Assembly: GCA_019695185.1 (NCBI GenBank)
Contig: JAIBAN010000053.1
Location: forward strand, 1 to 56,727
Reading direction: 5' to 3'
Length of the DNA: 56,727 nucleotides
Source: Blastocatellia bacterium
GTDB taxonomy: Bacteria > Acidobacteriota > Blastocatellia > Chloracidobacteriales > Chloracidobacteriaceae
Shown here: positions 24,601 to 31,954 of the stretch, one piece after another
Position numbering within the stretch: the first letter of the stretch is position 1
Layout of the letters: each line of letters starts with the position of its first letter
Program-made: the position numbers and the translations under genes
Notes under the pieces: generated by a model
What the model saw: only the letters and a program-made list of their open reading frames with translations
What the model was told of the DNA's origin: nothing
The model's database searches: none

Positions 24601-25383
24601 GTAGAGCGTCCGAATTGAATTGTGGGAAAGACCGTCCGCCGTGGTGTAGGTCCGAAACCGGCCATCCTTGAAGGTTGAGACGCCCCGGTTGTTGGTGCCA
24701 ATCCAGAGCGTGCCGGAAAGGTCTTCGCAAATGGAGGTGACGGAATCATCCGCCAGCCCGTCTTTGACCCGGAACGTTTGAAACTTTCCTTCCCGATAGC
24801 ACGCCAGTCCGCCGCCGTTGGTGCCCACCCAGAGGTCATTGCGGCTGTCCAGATAAACTGCCACGACCGTGTTGTTGGGCAGCCCTTGGGCAGTGGTCAG
24901 GGTTTCCACCCGTCCTTGGTTAAAATGGATGAGCCCGCCGCCGTTGGTACCGGCCCACAGGCTGCCGTCTTTCCCTTCACAGAGGGACCAGATGCCGTTG
25001 TTGAGAATTTCAGGAACCGTTTGTTTGTCAAACACCTGAAACCGAACCCCGTCAAACCGAACCACACCTTCAAACGTCCCGAACCACAAATACCCGTCAC
25101 GGGTCTGAAGCAGGGTGTTAATCGTGTTTTGCGGCAGTCCCTGCTCGATTTGCCAAACGTCCTGCAACAATTGTCGGGTGGGGTCAAGCGCCCAGCCCGG
25201 CAGGGAAAACCAGAGAAGAAAGACAATCTGGGCCACCAGCAATAAACAGGCAGAGGCAAAACTCTTCCTCACCGCAGAGGCGCAGAGGACCGCAGAGCCA
25301 GCGCAGAGTTTTTCCCGGATGGTCTCTGCGACACCTTTGCGGCTCTCTGCGCCTCTGCGATGAGGAAAGATAAGCAGCTTCAT
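21616..25383 (-). CDS. Periplasmic two-propeller (Reg_prop/Y_Y_Y) receptor fused to a Ser/Thr kinase
   Basis: 1255 residues if started at the ATG at 25383. A GTG at 25272 is an alternative, because the segment between them derives from a repeat element. An N-terminal hydrophobic segment (LLLVAQIVFLLWFSLPGWA) exports the sensor. Residues about 98-660 contain 14 'LWxGTxxG'-type blades (the 13th and 14th degenerate: FWLTCNKG, LWFPTVKG), matching the two seven-bladed propellers of hybrid two-component sensors. A Y_Y_Y domain (about 700-760), one membrane helix (about 790-812) and a long Ala/Glu coiled coil (about 813-900) follow. Then comes a complete Hanks kinase: GSGGFG near 921, HRDIKPAN near 1037, DFG near 1061, GTPTYMAPE. 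A Pro/Thr-rich tail ends the protein. Propeller sensors usually feed histidine kinases; here the output is Ser/Thr phosphorylation. Confidence 0.92.
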   Translation of the reverse strand: MKLLIFPHRRGAESRKGVAETIREKLCAGSAVLCASAVRKSFASACLLLVAQIVFLLWFSLPGWALDPTRQLLQDVWQIEQGLPQNTINTLLQTRDGYLWFGTFEGVVRFDGVRFQVFDKQTVPEILNNGIWSLCEGKDGSLWAGTNGGGLIHFNQGRVETLTTAQGLPNNTVVAVYLDSRNDLWVGTNGGGLACYREGKFQTFRVKDGLADDSVTSICEDLSGTLWIGTNNRGVSTFKDGRFRTYTTADGLSHNSIRTLYRDTKGTVWIGTNGGGLTWFRDGTFGRFTTKDGLSNDFAFGIHEDRDGNLWIGTYGGGINWLRDGRLTSFTSKEGLSNDSVICIAEDHEGSIWLGTNGGLIRFKKGKFSGYSTSQGLTDNLTRTILEDSQGNVWIGTANGLNCLRDGKITGYTTKEGLPHNLVLSLCEDRAGDLWVGTGGGGICRFHNGTFQTFTDKNGLANNLVRAIYADRQGTLWIGTNGGGFSLYKDGVFTTYSTKDGLSNNIVKAFHEDRSGQMWIGTDSGLNCFRNGKFTVFHTTEGLSNDNVFTIYEDAEGCLWVGTSAGLNRIENGRFAVLTIRDGLFHDAIFHILEDDTGRFWLTCNKGVFSIPRQMCNDVVQHRVKSLTCTLYGPGDGLKSRQCSGNTQPAGWKSRDGRLWFPTVKGVSVFDPREGEDLNRKIPPVAIERLVVDGQPAEPQANISLPSGSDKIEIHYAGLSFLIPEKVQFRYWLEGYDKTWGGLTTRRSAYYTNLPPKTYRFHVKACNNDGIWNETGQILTFTIQPRFYQTGWFAALVAVSAVGAILSGLRFQAHRLRVQASLQEARLQTEAAEAKALAAEIQAQAIEAENRQRAEAEAAIKKKNEELAEALERTRRLQAETERQNRELIASQQQADRIFSALAEALPGTVLDGKYRLEEKIGSGGFGAVFRACHLVLNIPVAVKVFRPAPGNDSADAVERFRLEGISAARIKHPNAISVLDSGISTEGIAYLVMELLQGHSLSEELQHCYRLSLRRVVTITEAVCLALAEAHRLGIVHRDIKPANIFLNQTPEGETVKVVDFGIAKFLGEDTPSQRNLTATGGIIGTPTYMAPERLRNEPYDGRSDVYSLGVMVFEMLAGRTPFPAPEGDVIAIVLDHLNQIPPSVCDFAPEVPETVAAILARTLAKKPDERPTAREFAEQLEEAARPFMGAEPEPAFVKPSQPVDTSNLPTGIITPRTPSSTPAISTQSEVETAATVVISRPPITTSLKEEEKN
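25273..25359. repeat. CGCAGAG inverted-repeat element at the 5' end of the receptor kinase gene
   Basis: CGCAGAGGCGCAGAG (25273-25287) and CTCTGCGCCTCTGCG (25345-25359) are perfect reverse complements, with further CGCAGAG copies between them. The element is translated in frame as RRGAESRKGVAETIREKLCAGSAVLCASAV if the upstream ATG is used. Confidence 0.85.
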
Positions 25384-25448
25384 AAATTTGAGATTAACTG
25401 AAACAAGCAAGAACCAAGCATCAAAATCGGGTTGGACCAAACCTAATG

Positions 25449-26825
25449 TTATTCGTCCAGCTTCAACCCAAAGCGTTCGGCCATGCGGTAGAGCGTCCGC
25501 CGGTCAACTCCCAGAATTTCCGCCGCTCTGGTCCGGTTATGGTTGACCGCTTCCAGGACATGCAGCAGATAGCGGCGTTCCAACTCGTCGAGCGAAGGCA
25601 AATCGGCATACAGGGCGACCAGCGGCGACGGTGTGCGGCTGGCGCGGGCCCGGAGTTCCGGGGTTTGCAGCTTTGGTGACAAATCATCAGGTTGAATTTC
25701 CGTTCCCCGCGCATGAAGGGCGGCATATTCAACCGAGGCTTCGAGTTCCCGCACATTGCCGGGCCAGTCAAAAGAAACCAGGATGGCCAGGGCCGGTTCT
25801 GAGATTTTAAGCCGCTTCCCGACGTTTTTTGAAGCCAGTTGCAGAAACCGCTCAACCAGCAGCGGAATGTCACTGCGGCGCTCGCGCAGGGGCGGAACCT
25901 GGAGCGTAACCACACTCAGCCGGTAATAGAGGTCTTCCCGAAAGGTTCCGGCTTTGACTTCCTTTTCCAGGTCCCGATTGGTGGCGGCCAGCACACGAGC
26001 ATCCACCTGCGTTGACTTGGCAGCACCCACCCGGCGGATTTCACCTTCCTGCAGGACCCGCAGCAGTTTTACCTGCATGGCCGGACTGGTTTCGCCGATT
26101 TCATCCAGAAACAACGTGCCATGCTGGGCTTCCTCCCACAGTCCTTTGCGGTCGCTGACCGCACCGGTAAAGGAGCCGCGCACATGGCCAAACAACTCGG
26201 CTTCCAGCAGTGTCTCGGTCAGCGCACCGCAATTGACCGCCACAAAGGGAAATTGGGCACGCGGGCTGTGTTTGTGAATGGCTCGTGCCACCAGTTCCTT
26301 GCCTGTGCCTGATTCCCCGACGATGAGGACGGTAGAACGGGCCGGAGCCACCCGCGCAATTTCCTTGTACAGCCCAATCATCACTGCCGAGCGTCCGACA
26401 AAGCCCGAACCTTCATAACTGGCCGGGAATTCTTCGGGTGGGGTTGCTTCAAGCGGACCCGATGACCGTTTGGATTGCTCCAGCGCGCGCCGGGCGGAGG
26501 CCACCACCTCGTCCACCTTGAACGGTTTGGAAATAAAATCCCAGGCTCCCTCGCGCGAGGCTTCAACGGCGGTTTCCAGCGTGCCAAAGCCGGTTACCAG
26601 AATCACCGGGCAGATATCCCGGAATTCCTGGAGGAGGTCGAGCCCCGTGGTTTTGGACTCCAGGTTAAGGTCGGAAATCACCAGGTCAAATTTGGTTCTT
26701 TTGGCCAATTCCAATGCCCGCTGCGGATTTTGGGCGGTTTCCACCCGCCAGTCCTGGTCGGCCAGAATTTCCTTGAGCAGTTCGCATGAGGCGGCATCGT
26801 CGTCAATAACCAGAATTCGGGACAT
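25449..26825 (-). CDS. NtrC-family sigma-54-dependent response regulator
   Basis: 458 residues, ATG start. The receiver (1-120) has the acidic pair DDD at 7-9, phospho-acceptor Asp52 in 'LVISDLNLE', Thr in 'ILVTGFG' and Lys in 'FISKPF'. The AAA+ domain (about 140-370) has Walker A GESGTGKE, the sigma-54 contact loop as GSFTGA rather than GAFTGA, Walker B TLFLDEIGE and the arginine finger region. A Fis-type helix-turn-helix closes the protein (NHNRTRAAEILGVDRRTLYRMAERFGL). When phosphorylated, such proteins hydrolyse ATP to open sigma-54 promoters. The cognate kinase is almost certainly the histidine kinase encoded just upstream, separated by an inverted pair of CAGTCCT arrays. Confidence 0.95.
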   Translation of the reverse strand: MSRILVIDDDAASCELLKEILADQDWRVETAQNPQRALELAKRTKFDLVISDLNLESKTTGLDLLQEFRDICPVILVTGFGTLETAVEASREGAWDFISKPFKVDEVVASARRALEQSKRSSGPLEATPPEEFPASYEGSGFVGRSAVMIGLYKEIARVAPARSTVLIVGESGTGKELVARAIHKHSPRAQFPFVAVNCGALTETLLEAELFGHVRGSFTGAVSDRKGLWEEAQHGTLFLDEIGETSPAMQVKLLRVLQEGEIRRVGAAKSTQVDARVLAATNRDLEKEVKAGTFREDLYYRLSVVTLQVPPLRERRSDIPLLVERFLQLASKNVGKRLKISEPALAILVSFDWPGNVRELEASVEYAALHARGTEIQPDDLSPKLQTPELRARASRTPSPLVALYADLPSLDELERRYLLHVLEAVNHNRTRAAEILGVDRRTLYRMAERFGLKLDE

Positions 26826-26836
26826 AGGATTTAAGA

Positions 26837-26985
26837 AGGACTGAGGACTGAAGACTGAGGACTGAGTAAAACACGTAAACTGGATTTAGGTAAACTCAGA
26901 AAAGGACTTTCCAGTGGTTGAAAACCCCATGAATGCTTTTGACGGTATCCAAACATAAAAACTCAGTCCTCAGTCCTCAGTCCTT
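26837..26985. repeat. Inverted pair of GGACTGA arrays between kinase and regulator genes
   Basis: GGACTGA units at 26837-26866 and CAGTCCT units at 26962-26985 enclose about 95 bp. The right-hand array supplies the stop codon of the histidine kinase (26977-26979). The left-hand array lies 11 bp before the regulator start and leaves no clear ribosome-binding site. Confidence 0.93.
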
Positions 26986-28530
26986 TGGTGGAATTGGCAG
27001 CCACAGGATAAACCGGGTTCCGGCTCCGGGAACGCTTTCGACTTCAATCTCACCCTGATGTTCGCGGATGACCTGCCGCACAATCACCAGGCCAAGGCCG
27101 GTTCCGCGTCCGATTTCCTTGGTTGTATAGAGCGGGTCAAAAATCCGCGAGCGGACTTCTTCCGTCATTCCTACCCCGCTGTCATGGATGGAAATCCGGA
27201 CCATGGGGGTGGTTCCGTCACTTGTCTGCGAAACCGAAGTGGTGATTTGCAGGGTTCCGCTGTGGGGCATGGCGTCCAGGGCGTTGTTAATCAGGTTGAA
27301 AAAAACCTGCTGCAACCGGTCGGCATTCCCGTGAATTTCCGGCAGGTCTGAGGCCAACGTCGTTTCCAGTTTGACATTGTGGGATTCCAACGTCGGGGCA
27401 ATCACCTCAAAAATCCGCAGGAGCAAGGCATTCATATCAAGCGGGGTGAAGGTTCCGAAATCGGTCCGGGTCCGGTCCAGCATCTGTCGGACGATGCGTT
27501 CAATCCGCTCAATCTGCACGCTGATGGTTTCCAGCCGTTGTTTGGTTTTGGGGTCACTGCTCGGCGTGGCCCGCAAGAGTTGGACGTGTCCGCTAATCAG
27601 ATTGAGTGGCGTCCCGACTTCATGGGCGAATTGGGCCGCCATCTGGCCCGTGGCCGCCAGCCGTTCCAGTTCCGACAGGCGGCGGGTGGTGTTCCACAAT
27701 TCCAGGTTGGCAAATTCCAGTTGCCGGTTCCGGTCCTGCAATTCGAGCGTTGCCTCGCGGACTTGTTCCTGCAAAATGAGTTTTTGCTTTTCCCGTTCTT
27801 CGGTCATGACCTTCAACCGTTTAATCATCTGGTTGAAATCATAGGTCAGGACACCCAGTTCATCATCGTTGCGGGCGGCGACTTCGAGGTTGAAATTGCC
27901 GGCTTTGACTGAGGCGGTGGCGTCGAGCAGCCGTTCAATCGGCTGGTAGACCAGTTGGCGAAACAGTTGATAGGTGGCCAGGGTAATCAACAAAACAGCG
28001 ATAGCCGCCATGAGCACCGCCATTTTCTCAAGCTGGACGGCAACGGAAGGTGCGTCCTCCAGTTGGTCCACCAGTTCGACGGCACCGCTTAACCGTCCGT
28101 TGGAAACCACCGGAGCAAACACCCGATAGATGGAGGCATTGGTTCCCGGAGGACGAGGCTGGACTGTCCGGGAAGGCAGCCCTCCGCGCAGAGCCTGAAC
28201 CGTTTCTTCCGGAATGGTTTCGGAGGGAGCGTCACCGGCCACGGCGACGCGCACAAACGTGCCTCCCACCCGTTCCCAGACTGCCACTGAAATCACGCCC
28301 ACCCGGACCCGCTGGACGTATTTGGCTGCCTGTGCCAGTTGGTCCGGGTCATGTGGCATTTTGAGGCGTGAAATCTGTTCGGCAAAATTGACAGCCTGCA
28401 ACTCTGACCGTACCCGTTGCTCCCGTCGCAACAACTCGGCGGTCTGTTGACTGATGACAATCAATGAAAACACCAGCACGGCAATCGTAATAGCCGAGGT
28501 GAGGAGGGTGGTTTTGGTGTGCAGCTTCAT
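26977..28530 (-). CDS. Membrane sensor histidine kinase, partner of the NtrC-type regulator
   Basis: 517 residues from the ATG at 28530. Sequence upstream of it is an open frame made only of repeat units. A first membrane helix (TLLTSAITIAVLVFSLIVI), a periplasmic domain of about 150 residues and a second helix (VLMAAIAVLLITLATYQLF) are followed by a HAMP linker, a coiled coil, HisKA with His303 in 'FAHEVGTPLNLISGH', and a HATPase domain ('FFNLINNALDAMP', 'DSGVGMTEE', 'GRGTGLGLVIVRQVI'). The GTPLNLISGHVQLL box is characteristic of NtrB/ZraS-like kinases that pair with NtrC-type regulators, consistent with the next gene. The stop TGA lies in a CAGTCCT/GGACTGA array. The signal sensed is unknown. 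Confidence 0.94.
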   Translation of the reverse strand: MKLHTKTTLLTSAITIAVLVFSLIVISQQTAELLRREQRVRSELQAVNFAEQISRLKMPHDPDQLAQAAKYVQRVRVGVISVAVWERVGGTFVRVAVAGDAPSETIPEETVQALRGGLPSRTVQPRPPGTNASIYRVFAPVVSNGRLSGAVELVDQLEDAPSVAVQLEKMAVLMAAIAVLLITLATYQLFRQLVYQPIERLLDATASVKAGNFNLEVAARNDDELGVLTYDFNQMIKRLKVMTEEREKQKLILQEQVREATLELQDRNRQLEFANLELWNTTRRLSELERLAATGQMAAQFAHEVGTPLNLISGHVQLLRATPSSDPKTKQRLETISVQIERIERIVRQMLDRTRTDFGTFTPLDMNALLLRIFEVIAPTLESHNVKLETTLASDLPEIHGNADRLQQVFFNLINNALDAMPHSGTLQITTSVSQTSDGTTPMVRISIHDSGVGMTEEVRSRIFDPLYTTKEIGRGTGLGLVIVRQVIREHQGEIEVESVPGAGTRFILWLPIPPKD

Positions 28531-28551
28531 GTCAACAACTGGGAATTGAGA

Positions 28552-28719
28552 ATTGAGAATTGAGGATTGAGGATTGAGGATTGAGGATTGAGGATTGAGG
28601 ATTGCCGAGTCACCTCTTTGCCTTCTTGTTGTTGTCAATTCCGAATCCAGCCTTGTTGCCCGACAGAACCGATAGGAGATATGTCTCTCAATTCTCAATT
28701 CTCAATTCTCAATTCTCAA
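28552..28719. repeat. Inverted pair of ATTGAGG/ATTCTCA arrays between two kinase genes
   Basis: GGATTGA and GAATTGA units at 28552-28604 and CAATTCT units at 28685-28719 flank about 80 bp. The right array contains the hybrid-kinase stop codon (28709-28711). The same array-core-array layout occurs at 26837-26985, 46927-47091 and 48261-48406. Confidence 0.93.
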
Positions 28720-31120
28720 AAATCGTTTCCAGCACATTGGTCAGCTCCTCCAGGTCATAATTCCGGAACCGGGTTTTGAGTTCGGTGGCAACCTCTCCGT
28801 CAAAAGGCTCCAGTGCCTGGGCGACCGCACCGGCTTCCATCAGGTCGCCGACCTGGAGCGCCTCAAACAGGCGGCGGAGCAAACCCGGCGGCAGCGCGTT
28901 GAGCCGTTCAGAGGAAATCATTGGCAGGGCTTCGGGCTCCGGCATTGGTTTGCCCGTGACCCGGTTGACTCGGACAAACCGGACGCCCAGCAGGTCGCGG
29001 ACTTTTTCAAAAAGGGTTTCGAACTGATAGGGCTTGGCCAGGAAATCATCGCCGCCGCATTGGCGGATGCGCGCCCGGTTGACGCCAAAGGTATCGGCTG
29101 AAACGGCGATAATTTTGGTTGGCTCGTGATGCTCAGACAGTACGACTTCAACGCTGGTGGGCAGAACGTCCACTCCCGCACCGGCTTCCAGCGCCCGGAT
29201 GAGCCGCATGGCTTCATAGCCATCCAGCCCGCTCATGACCAAATCCATCAAAATCAGGTGGGGCCGGTGGCGCGCCCAGGCTTCCAGCGCACGTTTGCCA
29301 TCCACGGCTTCGAAAACCTCAAAACCGGCGGATTTCAACAGCCGGCATAACAGGGCCCGGTTGTCATCCTGGTCGTCCACCACCAGCAGGCGATAGCGGG
29401 GCTGGCCCTCTTCCATGCCAATCACCGTTTGCTGTGGCTGAAAACCAAACTCACCGCTGGGAAGGGTGGGCAGGGGAATCCAGAAACTAAAGCTGGTACC
29501 CTGGTTGAGGCGGCTGCGCACGGTAATGTCACCACCCATCAGCCGGGCGTAGCTCCGGGAAATCGTCAGGCCCAGTCCGGTTCCCTCCTGGGGTTTGCGC
29601 TGGCGGTGGGAAAGCTGGACAAAGGGTTCGAAAAGCTGTTCCAGGGCTTCTTCGGGAATGCCGCAGCCAGTGTCCTCAATTTCAAAATGACACAGCTCGT
29701 TGTTGAGGGGTTTGACCCGCACGGTAATCCGCCCCGTGTCGGTGAATTTGAATGCGTTTCCCAAGAGGTTGATGAGAACCTGCCGCAGTTTGCCTTCGTC
29801 CCCGGTGACATAGTGGGGCAGGCGGTTGTCCAGCTCAACCACCAGTTCCAGGGTTTTGGCTTCGGCCTGAAACCGGAACATTTCGGCAATCCCGTTGACC
29901 AGTTGGGCCAAATCAAAGGGAGCTTCGGACAGGGTCAGTTTTCCGGCTTCGATTTTTGAAATCGAGAGCACATCATTGATGAGGCCGAGCAAATGTTCGC
30001 CGCTGCGGGTAATGATGTTGGCGGTTTCGCGGTGTTGCGGCGGCAGGGTGAAGTCGCGGGCCATCATTTGCGAAAACCCAATCACGGCATTGAGCGGGGT
30101 CCGCAGTTCGTGACTCATATTGGTCAGAAAGGCACTTTTGGCCCGGTTGGCCTCGGTGGCCTGTTTTTGTGAAACCTGCAACTGTGCCACCGTTTCAGCC
30201 AGTTCCTGCATGTGAGAGGCTTCGAGGTCGCGTAGCCGTTTCCGCTCCATTGAGGCATTGATGCGAGCCTGGAGCAACACTCGATTGAGCGGCAGCGGCA
30301 AATAATCGGTGGCTCCGAGTTCAATACTGCGGGCAATCAGTTCGACATCGTTCAGGGCGGAAATCACAATCACCGGCACATTCTGAAAAACATCATGCTG
30401 GCGCATGAATTCGAGCACTTCAAACCCGTTCATTTCCGGAATGTTGATGTCGAGCAGGAGCAGGTCGGCGGATTCCTGTTCCAGAATTTCCAGCGCCTGG
30501 CGACCCGTTTCCGCCGTGTGGACCTGATGCCCCTGATTTTTCAGAAAACGTTCCAGCAGGACCCGGTTGAACAGGTTGTCATCGGCAATCAAAATCGAAC
30601 CACTGGTCGGGATGGGAAGGGTCTGGATGGATTCGAAAAGATGTTCGTCCGGTGCCGTCGCTGGCGGGGCTGGCGGCGGCTCGTCCGCCAGTTGCGAGAG
30701 GTTGATGATACTGTTGGTGAGGTTGATGAGGTCCTCAACCGCTGCCCGGATTTGCTGGAGGTCCGGAATCAGGGCTTTCTGCGCTTCAGCGGCGGCTTTT
30801 TCAATCAAAAGGTCGGAATAGCCGAAAATCACACTCAAGGGTGAGCGCAATTCCTGCCGGATGGTCCGCGCCACCTTTTCCAAATCAAGATGATGTTCCG
30901 GCAACTCAAGCACCGTGACATCCAGTATCGTATCCACATTCCCCAACATCCGGACTGCTGCTGCATGGATGGTTTGGAGGTCCGCCCCAAAAGCCGCCAA
31001 ATCGTTTGCTTCAACATCCTCGATCAAAATTTCGGCATACCCGATGATGGAACACAACGGGGTCCGTAACTGATTGCGCATGGTCGAAAAGAATTTGGTC
31101 AACGGCGTTGGGGCCGGCAT
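28709..31120 (-). CDS. Hybrid histidine kinase with two degenerate HisKA modules and two receivers
   Basis: 803 residues; the ATG at 31120 has AAGGA five bases upstream. The order is: HisKA-like 1 (RNQLRTPLCSIIGYAEIL, His replaced by Asn16), HisKA-like 2 (RQELRSPLSVIFGYSDLL, His replaced by Gln89), receiver 1 (Asp224 in LLLLDINIPEMNG), coiled coil, canonical HisKA (His337 in NMSHELRTPLNAVIGFSQM), HATPase (NLLGNAFKFT, DTGCGIPEE, GTGLGLTIS), receiver 2 (Asp626 in LILMDLVMSGLDGYE) and a helical C-terminal tail. No membrane segment is seen, so it is cytosolic and is probably driven by a partner or by receiver 1. The two histidine-less copies may act as dimerisation or docking modules. The stop is in a GAATTGA array. 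Confidence 0.93.
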   Translation of the reverse strand: MPAPTPLTKFFSTMRNQLRTPLCSIIGYAEILIEDVEANDLAAFGADLQTIHAAAVRMLGNVDTILDVTVLELPEHHLDLEKVARTIRQELRSPLSVIFGYSDLLIEKAAAEAQKALIPDLQQIRAAVEDLINLTNSIINLSQLADEPPPAPPATAPDEHLFESIQTLPIPTSGSILIADDNLFNRVLLERFLKNQGHQVHTAETGRQALEILEQESADLLLLDINIPEMNGFEVLEFMRQHDVFQNVPVIVISALNDVELIARSIELGATDYLPLPLNRVLLQARINASMERKRLRDLEASHMQELAETVAQLQVSQKQATEANRAKSAFLTNMSHELRTPLNAVIGFSQMMARDFTLPPQHRETANIITRSGEHLLGLINDVLSISKIEAGKLTLSEAPFDLAQLVNGIAEMFRFQAEAKTLELVVELDNRLPHYVTGDEGKLRQVLINLLGNAFKFTDTGRITVRVKPLNNELCHFEIEDTGCGIPEEALEQLFEPFVQLSHRQRKPQEGTGLGLTISRSYARLMGGDITVRSRLNQGTSFSFWIPLPTLPSGEFGFQPQQTVIGMEEGQPRYRLLVVDDQDDNRALLCRLLKSAGFEVFEAVDGKRALEAWARHRPHLILMDLVMSGLDGYEAMRLIRALEAGAGVDVLPTSVEVVLSEHHEPTKIIAVSADTFGVNRARIRQCGGDDFLAKPYQFETLFEKVRDLLGVRFVRVNRVTGKPMPEPEALPMISSERLNALPPGLLRRLFEALQVGDLMEAGAVAQALEPFDGEVATELKTRFRNYDLEELTNVLETIFEN

Positions 31121-31321
31121 GGGAATCCTTTCCAAAGAAACGACAAGTCAGGGGAAGTAAGGTTTGGATGACTTTGTGAATATTGCCGCAGTTTCCGCTT
31201 TGGACCAAGAGGCGGAAAGGCAATTCACAACTTGATAAACGGCCTGACGGGGCGACATGCAGCACTTTTTCGCACATTCAGGAACCGGAACTCAACCCGG
31301 TTCTCCCCTTCAAGTCCTGGT

Positions 31322-31720
31322 TCAATGGCTGCCCGCCTTGAACCGAACTGCCTGGGTCACGACCTGCCGGGGTTGGGTCGGGTTGTTTTCGTCCAGCACC
31401 AGGACATCATGAATTCCATTTCCGGCACAGATTCCCAGTTCGGTCTGTTCGGCGGAGGAAACCATCAGCACCACCGGCAGAGAGGCAAATCCGGGGACCT
31501 CCTGAAGGTGACTGAGCAGCGTCGGAACGTCGGTTTCACCGGTTTGCAAACTGAGCAGCAGGCAGTCGAAAGTCATCTTTTGCAGCCACACCTGCAAATC
31601 CGAAAGGCAGGGATTCTCCAATATCAGAAAATGCCACTGCGGGTCTTCGGCGAAAGATTCCAAAACCCGTTGGCTGTGAGGTGCCCTGCACGCTGCCAAC
31701 AACTTATAGGTAACTGCCAT
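31322..31720 (-). CDS. Pseudo-receiver protein
   Basis: 132 residues from the ATG at 31720 (MAVTYKLLAACRAPHSQRVL). The pattern of alternating strands and helices follows a CheY-like receiver: 'HFLILENPCLSDLQVWLQK', 'FDCLLLSLQTGETDVPTLLSHLQEVPGFASLPVVLMVSSAEQTELGICAGNGIHDVLVLDEN'. The phospho-acceptor site reads LLLSLQ, so the Asp is replaced by Ser, and the N-terminal acidic pair is also absent. It should therefore not be phosphorylated in the usual way and may serve as an adaptor or be read by a Ser/Thr kinase (inference). It lies between the Ser/Thr kinase gene and the hybrid kinase gene, all on the minus strand. A gene for a degenerate flavodoxin-like protein is an alternative reading. Confidence 0.75.
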   Translation of the reverse strand: MAVTYKLLAACRAPHSQRVLESFAEDPQWHFLILENPCLSDLQVWLQKMTFDCLLLSLQTGETDVPTLLSHLQEVPGFASLPVVLMVSSAEQTELGICAGNGIHDVLVLDENNPTQPRQVVTQAVRFKAGSH

Positions 31721-31824
31721 AGTTGCTTTTGAACCTGAATCGGGGAGCAATCGAGAATTGATGCCAGGAAGTACCCCATTATCACACGGAAGGTGCCGGG
31801 GTTGTCCAGTCCTGGTGAGGAAAT

Positions 31825-31912
31825 GGGTTTTGAGTTTTGAGTTTTGAGTTTTGAGTTTTGAGTTTTGAGTTCCGCCTTCAGGCGGCAGGTTCGATGACAA
31901 CCTTCAGGTTGT
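31825..31912. repeat. GTTTTGA array and two related small palindromes
   Basis: About six GTTTTGA units lie at 31825-31871. They are followed by CCGCCT-TC-AGGCGG (31872-31885) and ACAACCT-TC-AGGTTGT (31897-31912), two palindromes sharing the core CCTTCAGG. All lie between the Ser/Thr kinase and the pseudo-receiver gene. Confidence 0.88.
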
Positions 31913-31954
31913 TATCCTGAAAAAAAGAAAAATCCAGCCGCGTAAACGCGGAAC

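Noticed and set aside
28531..28698. N-terminal extension of the histidine kinase (ILNPQSSILNPQSS)
   Set aside because: It is the translation of an ATTGAGG array; the ATG at 28530 starts a normal first membrane helix.
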